Below are positions 1-6,483 of a stretch of 8,317 nucleotides of DNA, piece by piece. Both the position numbers and the translations under genes were made by a program. The stretch is from positions 1-8,317 of the forward strand of contig DAOWNO010000076.1 in NCBI GenBank assembly GCA_030642525.1, written 5' to 3'. Under the pieces are notes generated by a model that had not been told where the DNA came from, searched no databases, and was given only the letters and a program-made list of their open reading frames with translations. The DNA comes from Candidatus Aegiribacteria sp. (GTDB lineage Bacteria > Fermentibacterota > Fermentibacteria > Fermentibacterales > JCC-6). Each line of letters begins with the position of its first letter. The first letter of the stretch is position 1.

Positions 1-634
1 GACCGCACCAGAAATGGTGGGAAAGGTTGTCCCCGTCAGGATCCATGTAACCAAGCCCGAAACCCTTCCTGCTCCACTCCATCTCCGCGCGGGTAAGCTC
101 TTCCCTGAAGAGTGTTGCGTTTCCATGTACCTGAAGCCTTCTCAGACGTGATCTGTGGACAAGTGCATAGTCATCCTTTGTCAGGCGGATGGGAACCGGT
201 GGATGAATATCGATTTTGAGGCTGGACGGGTTGAGACCGATCCAGAATTCATACGATCCGGTGCCGAACCCGAGCCTTTCATAGTATCCCTGTTCGAACA
301 TGCCCAATCCCGCGACTAAAGCTCCTTCAGCGGCGTCGAATGAAATAAGTTCAGCTGTAAGTTGACCCGCTAATCCCTGCTTCCGTCCTGCATATCCTGT
401 AGTCACGCCGCACACCGCGCATAACGGAAGATCCTGTTCAAGATAACGGAGGGAACCAGGGGAGGAAACTGCAAGCGATTCCGGTCTGCCGTTCAGATCT
501 CCGACCAGTACACGGCAACCGGTGAGAAAGGTGTCCATGATTTTCTCCTGGTCCTTCTCGATCCAGCCGACCTCACGCCATATCCTCTGGCAATCCTTCT
601 GATCCCGCTCACGGTCATACAATCTGTGTATCAT
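1..634 (-). CDS. Eis-like GNAT N-acetyltransferase (C-terminus cut by window edge)
   Basis: A GCN5-related acetyltransferase, expected to move an acetyl group from acetyl-CoA to an amine; the substrate cannot be read from sequence. The frame is open from the ATG at 634-632 to the window edge, giving 211 codons. The protein starts MIHRLYDRER. The acetyl-CoA loop is visible near residues 80-100 as 'GVTTGYAGRKQGLAGQL', matching the R/Q-x-x-G-x-A pattern of GNAT motif A. It is followed by 'GMFEQGYYERLGFGTGSYEF', the Y-x-R/K-x-G-F element seen in Eis-type enzymes. 'HRSRLRRLQVHGN' further on also fits Eis-like proteins, which are about 400 aa with two GNAT-like halves and a sterol-carrier-like end, so roughly half is probably missing. 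An AAAGGGA purine stretch precedes the ATG. The gene lies 116 bp after the flippase and may be its own unit. The superfamily call is solid; the Eis-like subgroup is likely. Confidence 0.8.
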   Translation of the reverse strand, partial: MIHRLYDRERDQKDCQRIWREVGWIEKDQEKIMDTFLTGCRVLVGDLNGRPESLAVSSPGSLRYLEQDLPLCAVCGVTTGYAGRKQGLAGQLTAELISFDAAEGALVAGLGMFEQGYYERLGFGTGSYEFWIGLNPSSLKIDIHPPVPIRLTKDDYALVHRSRLRRLQVHGNATLFREELTRAEMEWSRKGFGLGYMDPDGDNLSHHFWCG

Positions 635-750
635 TCTGCCTGTCCCTTTAGTCTAAACAACCAGACTCTATCAAGATAAATGTAATGAAAAACTTGAAAT
701 GCTGACAACTTCAGCTGTGTGCAGATATTTCTTAACGTGAAATGACTTGA
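635..750. other. AT-rich intergenic gap between flippase and acetyltransferase genes
   Basis: This is the longest non-coding stretch in the window (116 bp) and is visibly richer in A/T than the flanking genes. It would hold the end of the polysaccharide operon and the leader of the acetyltransferase gene. I see one weak promoter-like pair (listed separately) and a 5-bp inverted repeat at 701-715, but no convincing terminator and no small gene. Confidence 0.6.
680..708 (-). promoter_or_regulatory. Possible weak sigma70-type promoter for the acetyltransferase gene
   Basis: Reading the minus strand, TTGTCA (708-703) matches five of six bases of the -35 consensus. It is followed after exactly 17 bp by TTACAT (685-680), which matches only three of six bases of the -10 consensus. 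It lies about 46 bp before the ATG at 634. The spacing and the AT-rich setting favour it, but the poor -10 box makes this a tentative call. Confidence 0.22.
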
Positions 751-2025
751 TTATGTGTATCTATTTTTATTCCAGTAACGCACTGTGGGGATAATCACTG
801 CGGATGCTCCGCAGACAACCGCTGCAAAGGTTGCGATGGCAGCACCAAATCCTCCATATTTTGGTATGAGCAGAAAGTTCAGCACAAGGTTTATACACGC
901 GGAAACCATAACGCTGTACATTGAGTATGAAGGTTTTCCCATTCCCAGAGACATTGTCGAGAAAAGGCTGCCAAAGGGACGGATCAATGATAATGAACCC
1001 AGTACTATCAAAACAGGCCAGGCCAGATCGTATTTGCCCTGATACAGGAAATGCAGCAATGGTTCTGAAAAGACCGTATACAGTATTACAACCGGAAGCT
1101 GAATCAATTCAATAATAAGAACTCCGCTGAGTACCCGCCTGAGGATTCCATCCCTGTTCCCCTTTCGCCACATTCTTGATACAAGGGGCAGAAGAATCAT
1201 GTTTGCTGCAACAGAAAGATTCAACACAAAAGCGGTCAGGGTTCGACATGCTCCATATCCAGCTACTTCAGACGGAAGAGCGAGTTTTCCGAGAATCAGG
1301 ATATCAGTCCTGGCATAGACAAAATTAGCAAGCCCCGTGCCGAGAGAAATCACGGCAAAACCCATTACAATCCTCATTGTTCCCGGTGATATACCCAGGG
1401 CGGGAGACACAAGGTCTCGTGCCAGCCAGACGTTTATCAGCAGAGCTGCGACGTTCCCGGCTATCATAGCTCCGAATACCTGAAGAGGGCTGTTGAGAGA
1501 ACCGGTCAGGATCATCCACACAACAGGGCCGGTTCTGACCGCGAATGAAGCAATGTCAGCTATCATGACCTCTTTCATCCTGTGCTTTGCCACAAGAAGG
1601 CTTCTTGGAAGCTGAGATGCTGTGCTGACGATAACAAAGAGAGCTAGAACTTCAGGAATTCCTGCAATATCAATATCACTGTAAAAGGATTGGAGAATCC
1701 CGCTGCCGAAAACAAGAAGCAGCGCTGTAATTATTGCCATACCTGAGGCAAGGACTATCCCCGCATTGGCCAGTTGCCGTTCTCTTTCGGTATCACCCTC
1801 TGCCGTGAATTTGATAATCGCCTGAAGAACAAATCCTCCACCGAAAAGAACACCGAACAGCTGAACGCTCCGTGCCAGGGCGTAAGCAGCAAAGGTTTCT
1901 TCAGGAAGAACCCGGACAATGAGTATCGCTACCAGTCCCCACAGTACAAGAGTTCCGCGGCTGACCAGAGCCGGAACTCCGAGTTCTATGATCTGTTTCT
2001 TGAATTTCAGGATTTCATTGAACAT
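751..2025 (-). CDS. Wzx-like polysaccharide/lipid-linked oligosaccharide flippase
   Basis: A 424-aa integral membrane protein of the MOP superfamily (polysaccharide biosynthesis/Wzx type). It is expected to flip undecaprenyl-linked repeat units across the inner membrane. About twelve hydrophobic segments can be counted, roughly at residues 20-39, 49-70, 87-110, 122-140, 155-175, 180-201, 218-236, 262-283, 300-320, 336-356, 368-388 and 394-415. Family features include 'RTDILILGKLALPSEVAGYG' at about 239-258, 'GMGKP' at 361-365, and 'NLVLNFLLIPKYGGFGAAIA' near 379-398, a very common C-terminal signature. Length is normal for the family. The ATG at 2025 lies 25 bp after the stop of the chain-length gene; no good Shine-Dalgarno is visible, so translation may be coupled. 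It is the last gene of the apparent operon. Substrate specificity cannot be read from sequence. Confidence 0.88.
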   Translation of the reverse strand: MFNEILKFKKQIIELGVPALVSRGTLVLWGLVAILIVRVLPEETFAAYALARSVQLFGVLFGGGFVLQAIIKFTAEGDTERERQLANAGIVLASGMAIITALLLVFGSGILQSFYSDIDIAGIPEVLALFVIVSTASQLPRSLLVAKHRMKEVMIADIASFAVRTGPVVWMILTGSLNSPLQVFGAMIAGNVAALLINVWLARDLVSPALGISPGTMRIVMGFAVISLGTGLANFVYARTDILILGKLALPSEVAGYGACRTLTAFVLNLSVAANMILLPLVSRMWRKGNRDGILRRVLSGVLIIELIQLPVVILYTVFSEPLLHFLYQGKYDLAWPVLIVLGSLSLIRPFGSLFSTMSLGMGKPSYSMYSVMVSACINLVLNFLLIPKYGGFGAAIATFAAVVCGASAVIIPTVRYWNKNRYT

Positions 2026-2050
2026 TGTTATTCGGGATGAGATTGGAAAT

Positions 2051-3283
2051 TCAGCGGATTTCCCCTGAACCGTGCTTTTTATCTTTGATCAGAAATAACT
2101 GCCGGCCGGCAGTTCTCAGAACGCCTCTCCAGAAATTCCCTGTTGATTCGCCTTCGAGAAGCTGCTTTGCATAGGTAACTACAGCAAGCCAGAGAAGTGA
2201 GAGAATAAGTGCGAAAAAAGTATTTGTTAAGACAAGCATGCTCCGTTTAGGATATGACCGGAGAGCCATCGGCACTGCCGGAATCAGGACTTCAAGAGTA
2301 GGGCTTTCCTTTGCTTCCTCAAGCCTCAGTGATTCCAGCTCCTGCCTCAGCATCAGATATATTATGCGACGTGTTTCCAGGTTGATTGAGATATTTTCAT
2401 ACTCCTTCAGCATTGATGGAATACTGTCCAGACCTGGAAAGAGACTGAGGCTGTCTCCGGATGTCATTCTGGTGTTCAGAGTATTCCTTATGAATGCGAC
2501 TTTCCGTGCTATCTCTGAATAAGCGGAGCTGGAGTACGACATGGTTCCGCTTACCCCTGACAGTTCAGCTTCGGCAAGAAGAAGTTCTGTCTCGAGAACT
2601 CCAAGTAATTCAATTGTCTGATAACCCTGCTCTTCTGGAAAAATAAGCCCTGTTTCCTCCCGGAATCGCTCCATTCTGTTCTGAGCTACAAGAAGGGATT
2701 CTTCCGCCGTTTCCACGGATTCCTCTGCTAGAATTCTGCTTCGCCTGGCTCTGCTGGTTATAATGACGGATAGTTCGTCGTTAGCGAACGCAATGATATC
2801 GTTCACCATAGCTGCCGCTTCTTCTCTGTTCCTGCCCTCTGCCGATACAACGATCAGACCTTCGGGAGTGAGTTCAACTGTTATCCATCTCCGCATTCGG
2901 TCAAGGGCGAGATCCATATTGGGAGATTTGAAATAGTCAAAAAAATCGTACTTCAGCATTATGCGCTCAATCACTATCCTTGAAGACAGTATCTGCTGGA
3001 CAAGATTGATATCCATTCCTCCCGGTGTCCCTGCGCTCAGTGCGCTTTCAAGACCGCCAAGCCCTCCGGGAAATAAACTGCCGGCAATTCCCGCCATCTG
3101 AGCAGACTCTCCGGGAACCATCGCGATTGCGGATGCGCTCCACCGCTTATCTCTTGTCAGTGCCCATATAGAGCTGGCGACAGCGACAATGAAACATAGA
3201 ACCATAATTTTTCTAAGATTACATGCTATTGATCCTAACCAGTTTCCGGCAAAAGTGTTTCCCATATTATTCTGCATCTTCAT
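2051..3283 (-). CDS. Wzz/GumC-like polysaccharide co-polymerase (chain-length determinant), no kinase domain
   Basis: A 410-aa inner-membrane polysaccharide co-polymerase, expected to set polymer length and link the synthesis machinery to the outer-membrane exporter. It has the family layout: one N-terminal membrane helix (about 26-43), a long periplasmic domain, and a C-terminal helix (about 349-371). The second helix is preceded by a proline-rich stretch, 'IPAVPMALRSYPKRS' at 334-348, diagnostic of Wzz-type proteins. A glycine-rich segment near 64-89 ('GSLFPGGLGGLESALSAG') resembles that of GumC-like relatives. Residues about 180-245 and 290-325 are rich in Glu, Arg and Leu and likely form coiled coils. 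Only about 40 residues follow the second helix, with no Walker motif or tyrosine cluster, so the BY-kinase half found in Wzc is absent. The start at 3283 lies 3 bp after the export-protein stop, implying translational coupling; a second ATG two codons in is an alternative. Confidence 0.88.
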   Translation of the reverse strand: MKMQNNMGNTFAGNWLGSIACNLRKIMVLCFIVAVASSIWALTRDKRWSASAIAMVPGESAQMAGIAGSLFPGGLGGLESALSAGTPGGMDINLVQQILSSRIVIERIMLKYDFFDYFKSPNMDLALDRMRRWITVELTPEGLIVVSAEGRNREEAAAMVNDIIAFANDELSVIITSRARRSRILAEESVETAEESLLVAQNRMERFREETGLIFPEEQGYQTIELLGVLETELLLAEAELSGVSGTMSYSSSAYSEIARKVAFIRNTLNTRMTSGDSLSLFPGLDSIPSMLKEYENISINLETRRIIYLMLRQELESLRLEEAKESPTLEVLIPAVPMALRSYPKRSMLVLTNTFFALILSLLWLAVVTYAKQLLEGESTGNFWRGVLRTAGRQLFLIKDKKHGSGEIR

Positions 3284-3286
3284 ACT

Positions 3287-4462
3287 CTATTTCGATATTG
3301 CATAAACTGTTACGCTAATAGATACTATTGTCCCGAAAATGGAGATCAGATCCCTGTTTCTTGAGAACCAGTTATAACCAACATTGATTCCATCTCCGGG
3401 AAACAGTGTCAGATCCTCTACAGATATATCCGGTTCAAATTCCTTTCCGTTCCGGAATATGGAAATATCAGAGCCTGCTTCATTCAATAATCCTCCAGCA
3501 GCAACAATATAATTTAATACGGTACTCTCCGGCCTGTATGCCACCGATCCGGGAGTGCTTACAGCTCCGGCAACAATTATTGAATCGCTCATCATTACCA
3601 GCAGGATTGTATCTCCGGGGAGAATCAGCTGTTGAAGAATACCCGAGCTGTCAGCCCAGACAGGAAAATAACTGCTGTTTCTGACAATTCTGGTCTCTGA
3701 CAGATTCACATTCCCCGGCAAACCTCCCATGCGGACAACAAGAGACTCGAAATTGTCGTATGGGGCTAGTTCCCAGGTTTCAAATGAGTGAATCCTTTCA
3801 GGAATCTCGCCCGGTATTGCCGGAAACTCCAGATCTGATCGAAGTAGAAATACAGGATCTGTGCATACATCGAAAACAACACTCGAATTGTTGGTCAGAA
3901 ATGGATCCGCGACATGGAATCCGGTTCCTGCTGAAATATGCAGATCAACTTCGAGAGTATCGCCGGCAGCCGTATGCAGTTTCCCGATCCTGGAGCCATA
4001 TGCGGAAATGCCTCCTGCTTCCATAACCAGATCAGAAACCCTGTCGAGTGAAGTCATGATATAAGTTCCGGGTTCATTAACCATGCCTCGAATACTGGCT
4101 CTCAACATACGGGGTTCAGAAAGTGAGAGTGTAATATTCAATGAAGGATAGAATCTTGTAACCGTCCTTTGCAGAACATACTGTGCCTGTTCAATCGTAA
4201 GACCATCAACATCAACGGCTCCTATCCCTGATACGGACAGATAACCATCAGAACCGATGCGGCAGCTGATCAGGGGAAGAACTCCCGCTCCCAGTAATGA
4301 TTCCGTGCAGCCACCCTCTGTTACAACTGTTACGATATCTCCCGGACCAAGCACATACGAATTCCTGTCCGCCTGTTCCAGAACAAAAACACTGATGTCT
4401 GAAACATCTGAAACAGGTGGAGAAACACTCTGCAAAAGTATTATGAATATTGTAAGCAGCAT
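3287..4462 (-). CDS. Wza-like polysaccharide export protein with SLBB domains
   Basis: A 391-aa outer-membrane polysaccharide export (OPX) protein, expected to form the exit channel for the polymer. The N-terminus (1-18, 'MLLTIFIILLQSVSPPVS') is hydrophobic and signal-like but has no Lys/Arg and no lipobox cysteine. The poly-export domain begins at 'YVLGPGDIVTVV' (36-47) and runs to about 113. An SLBB domain follows ('RGMVNEPGTYIMTSLDRVSD' at 125-144, then 'AGG' at 149-151). A partial SLBB-like segment lies around 235-262 ('FESLVVRMGGLPGNVNL'), and a further SLBB at 297-329 ('VAGAVSTPGSVAYRPEST'). A hydrophobic helix at about 370-388 ends the protein and may match the outer-membrane helix of Wza. 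AGG at 4472-4470, 7 nt before the ATG, supports the start. The gene sits 39 bp after the broken decarboxylase gene and 3 bp before the co-polymerase gene, the usual OPX-PCP pairing. Confidence 0.88.
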   Translation of the reverse strand: MLLTIFIILLQSVSPPVSDVSDISVFVLEQADRNSYVLGPGDIVTVVTEGGCTESLLGAGVLPLISCRIGSDGYLSVSGIGAVDVDGLTIEQAQYVLQRTVTRFYPSLNITLSLSEPRMLRASIRGMVNEPGTYIMTSLDRVSDLVMEAGGISAYGSRIGKLHTAAGDTLEVDLHISAGTGFHVADPFLTNNSSVVFDVCTDPVFLLRSDLEFPAIPGEIPERIHSFETWELAPYDNFESLVVRMGGLPGNVNLSETRIVRNSSYFPVWADSSGILQQLILPGDTILLVMMSDSIIVAGAVSTPGSVAYRPESTVLNYIVAAGGLLNEAGSDISIFRNGKEFEPDISVEDLTLFPGDGINVGYNWFSRNRDLISIFGTIVSISVTVYAISK

Positions 4463-4469
4463 AAATTTA

Positions 4470-4473
4470 CCTG
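4470..4473 (-). promoter_or_regulatory. Ribosome binding site of the export-protein gene
   Basis: On the minus strand CAGG (4473-4470) stands 7 nt before the ATG at 4462. It supports that start and shows that this gene does not rely on ribosomes finishing the damaged gene upstream. Confidence 0.5.
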
Positions 4474-4508
4474 TTCCCGCAAAACAACATACAGTGATAC
4501 ATCATATT

Positions 4509-4970
4509 CTATCCTGTCTGGAAGTTCCGGTTTGATCCCCGGTCTTCCGGAAGTACTCGATTGTAGTATCCAGACCGGTTTCCAGGCAAACGACAGGTTT
4601 CCAGCCAAGTTTTTCTTTCGCCAGGGATATATCCGGTTCTGATCTTAGGATCATCTATAGGCAAATCTCTGTTATCGATTGAACTCTTTGTTCTAATTCT
4701 CTTCAGTACAAAACCGGCGAACTCCCGGATAGTCATCTCTTCAGGGTTACCTATGTTCACAGGGCCCTCGAAATCACTCATCATTAAACGAACCAGTCCG
4801 TCAACCGTATCTGAAACAAAACAGAAACTTCGAGTCTGGCTGCCATCACCGAAGACTGTAAGATTACGACCGGACAGTGCCTGCGAGATGAAAGCGGGGA
4901 CAACCCTTCCGTCATCAGCTCTCATTCTGGGTCCGTAAGTATTGAAGATCCTGGCAATTTTTGTATTCAT
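4509..4970 (-). CDS. C-terminal fragment of the broken UDP-glucuronate decarboxylase
   Basis: A 153-codon open frame that a gene caller would report, starting at an internal Met ('MNTKIARIFNTYGPRM'). Residues 1 to about 111 are genuine UXS substrate-domain sequence, including the conserved arginine in 'QTRSF' and 'PVNIGNPEEMTI'. The last ~42 residues ('GYIPGERKTWLET...') are out-of-frame translation after the second indel and have no family resemblance. It lacks the NAD-binding loop and the YxxxK pair, so it should not be an enzyme by itself. No convincing independent ribosome binding site was identified. Confidence 0.6.
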   Translation of the reverse strand: MNTKIARIFNTYGPRMRADDGRVVPAFISQALSGRNLTVFGDGSQTRSFCFVSDTVDGLVRLMMSDFEGPVNIGNPEEMTIREFAGFVLKRIRTKSSIDNRDLPIDDPKIRTGYIPGERKTWLETCRLPGNRSGYYNRVLPEDRGSNRNFQTG

Positions 4971-4984
4971 CCCGTGAAAGCGCC

Positions 4985-5461
4985 TTACGCGAATGTCAGG
5001 GCTTCCGCGAACCGCTTTGCCTCGTCATAAACTCCCCTTGGGCCTACCGGATTCACATTCCCCCAGTAATCCTCCGTCTGGGGATGAACAAGAGGATCTC
5101 CATAGACTTCACTGGTTGAAGCAAGCAGAAAACCGGCATTCTTCTCCATTGCGAGACCCAGGGTTTTATGAGTTCCCAGCGATCCGACTTTCAGCGTTTG
5201 AATTGGAAAGGCAAGATAGTCAGCCGGACTCGCAGGAGAAGCAAGGTGAAAAATGAAATCAAGCTCTCCCTGCATAAAAATGTAATTTGTCACATCATGA
5301 TGAATGAATGTAAAATTGTCGTTACCGGCCAGATTCGCGATGTTATCAATCGATCCGGTAATAAGGTTATCCATCGCCAGCACTTCGTGTCCTTCAGAAA
5401 GCAGCCTTTCACAAAGGTGGCTGCCAATGAAACCGGCACCGCCTGTTACAAGTACTCTCAT
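4985..5461 (-). CDS. N-terminal fragment of the broken UDP-glucuronate decarboxylase
   Basis: A 158-aa open frame with the whole NAD-binding half: the GxxGxxG loop at residues 7-13, 'HLASPASPADY' in the middle, 'STSEVYGDP' and the catalytic 'YDEAK', then a stop just after 'EALTFA'. It has a proper start (ATGA overlap with rfbB, GGGAG upstream). If the frameshift is real, a truncated protein without the UDP-sugar binding half would be made, probably unstable and inactive. Confidence 0.6.
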   Translation of the reverse strand: MRVLVTGGAGFIGSHLCERLLSEGHEVLAMDNLITGSIDNIANLAGNDNFTFIHHDVTNYIFMQGELDFIFHLASPASPADYLAFPIQTLKVGSLGTHKTLGLAMEKNAGFLLASTSEVYGDPLVHPQTEDYWGNVNPVGPRGVYDEAKRFAEALTFA

Positions 5462-6483
5462 CTGTTCTCCCGGGGATTACCCAATCTTTCAGAGTACATA
5501 ACTCTGTAGTATTCCTTGAATCTGCCTGATTTTATCTCTTCCCACCAGGCACGATTATTTCTATACCATGCGACTGTAAGTTCAAGTCCTTCTTCAAAGG
5601 AAATCTCAGCTTTCCAGCCAAGCTTCTCTTTTATGGAACCGACATCAAGAGCGTAGCGTCTGTCATGTCCCGGACGATCATCAATATACCGCACAAGACC
5701 CGGATCAGCATCTGTTGCCGCAAGTATGCCATCAGTCACTTCCCTGTTTGTATGCTCCTCCCCTGCTCCGATGTTGTAGACGGAGCCCGGAACAGGATCG
5801 TCCAGTATGAGCATCAGTGCTCTGCAATGATCGAACACATGCATCCAGTCTCGACGGTTCAGGCCATCTCCATACAATGGAAGAGGTTCTCCGTCCAATG
5901 CGTTCGTAATGAAAAGAGGGAACAGTTTCTCGGGATACTGCCATGGACCATAATTATTCGACGATCTCGTTACTACAACAGAGGTTTGATGGGTTGTCCA
6001 GTAGCTCATGGCCAGCAGTTCTCCGCCAGCCTTGGATGCCGCATACGGACTTCTCGGAGCAAGCACATCGCCTTCTCGAGATTTCCAGGATTCAACACTG
6101 CCGTATACTTCATCAGTAGATATCTGAAGGAAGAGATTCCGTTTTTCTTTCCTGAATTCCTCAAGAAGAACCCTGACACCTTCAATGTCGGTCCTGACAA
6201 AAGAGGAAGAATCATCAATGGATCTGTCCACATGAGTTTCAGCCGCAAAATTGACAATTGCGTCGCATCCATTCATCGCTTCAGCCACCGCACCAGGATC
6301 GCAGATGTCTCCGCGGATAAATGTGTAACGGGAATTATCTTCCAGGTCAGAGAGATTTTCCCGCCTGCCGGCATAAGTCAGCTTATCCAGAACGGTAACC
6401 TTCCATGAAGGGTTTTGATTAACCGCCATTCTTGTGAAGTTACTCCCGATGAAACCCGCGCCACCTGTGATGAGAAGCTTCAC
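5458..6483 (-). CDS. rfbB: dTDP-glucose 4,6-dehydratase
   Basis: RfbB/RmlB converts dTDP-glucose to dTDP-4-keto-6-deoxy-D-glucose in the cytoplasm, the branch point for dTDP-rhamnose and dTDP-deoxyaminosugars. The 341-aa protein has the normal family length. It shows the NAD-binding 'TGGAGFIGSN' at 6-15, 'LDKLTYAG' at 32-39, and 'AAETHVDRSI' at 80-89. The dehydratase catalytic triplet region 'STDEVYG' (T123, D124, E125) and the YxxxK pair (Y147, K151 in 'SPYAASKAG') are intact. 'SNNYGPWQYPEKLFPL' at 175-190 and 'RPGHDRRYALD' at 270-280 are characteristic of RmlB rather than of UXS or GalE. The start is GTG at 6483-6481, overlapping the rfbA stop by 4 bp with GAGGAG 6 nt upstream. The stop overlaps the next gene's ATG in the same way. 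Confidence 0.95.
   Translation of the reverse strand: MKLLITGGAGFIGSNFTRMAVNQNPSWKVTVLDKLTYAGRRENLSDLEDNSRYTFIRGDICDPGAVAEAMNGCDAIVNFAAETHVDRSIDDSSSFVRTDIEGVRVLLEEFRKEKRNLFLQISTDEVYGSVESWKSREGDVLAPRSPYAASKAGGELLAMSYWTTHQTSVVVTRSSNNYGPWQYPEKLFPLFITNALDGEPLPLYGDGLNRRDWMHVFDHCRALMLILDDPVPGSVYNIGAGEEHTNREVTDGILAATDADPGLVRYIDDRPGHDRRYALDVGSIKEKLGWKAEISFEEGLELTVAWYRNNRAWWEEIKSGRFKEYYRVMYSERLGNPRENR

Larger units (their letters stand above)
4502..5461 (-). pseudogene. UDP-glucuronate decarboxylase (UDP-xylose synthase, UXS) gene broken by two indels
   Basis: An extended short-chain dehydrogenase that would convert UDP-glucuronate to UDP-xylose with bound NAD. Joined across two frame changes it is about 320 aa, the normal UXS length. 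Segment 1 (5461-4988) holds the Rossmann motif 'TGGAGFIGSH' and the active-site 'STSEVYG' and 'YDEAK' (YxxxK), then stops at TAA 4987-4985. Shifting frame there continues the family sequence as '(Y)RRFHGMNTKIARIFNTYGP', so one base is missing between 4985 and 4986. Segment 2 keeps 'DDGRVVPAFI', 'GDGSQTRSFCFVSD' and 'DLPIDDPKIRT'. Near 4634-4640 it must shift again to give 'PDISLAKEKLGWKPVV' and 'TTIEYFRK', ending at TGA 4504-4502. Segments 1 and 3 share a frame. The start overlaps rfbB as ATGA, with GGGAG 5 nt upstream. Either a recent pseudogene or a sequence-consensus error; UXS identity is strong. Confidence 0.85.

Noticed and set aside
701..715. Inverted repeat GCTGA-N5-TCAGC after the flippase gene, considered as a terminator
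   Set aside because: The stem is only 5 bp with no extension, and the nearest T-run on the minus strand begins about 9 nt later. Too weak for an intrinsic terminator, and it overlaps the candidate -35 box.
2238..2522. Plus-strand open frames opposite the co-polymerase and export-protein genes
   Set aside because: They are antisense to well-supported genes, Ser/Arg-rich, and have no domain features or plausible leader.
4509..4635. Tail of the C-terminal UXS fragment ('GYIPGERKTW...') as a new protein extension
   Set aside because: The same bases read in another frame give the conserved UXS C-terminus, so this tail is out-of-frame translation, not a novel domain.
4980..4995. Programmed -1 ribosomal frameshift at the end of the first UXS segment
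   Set aside because: There is no X-XXY-YYZ slippery heptamer before the TAA (codons ACA TTC GCG TAA), and a second shift of different size would also be needed downstream. Mutation or sequence error is simpler.
5665..6408. Long plus-strand open frame (247 codons) opposite rfbB
   Set aside because: It lies wholly antisense to a gene with intact RmlB motifs, and its translation is rich in Cys, His, Ile and Arg with no recognisable domain. It is a shadow of the codon pattern.
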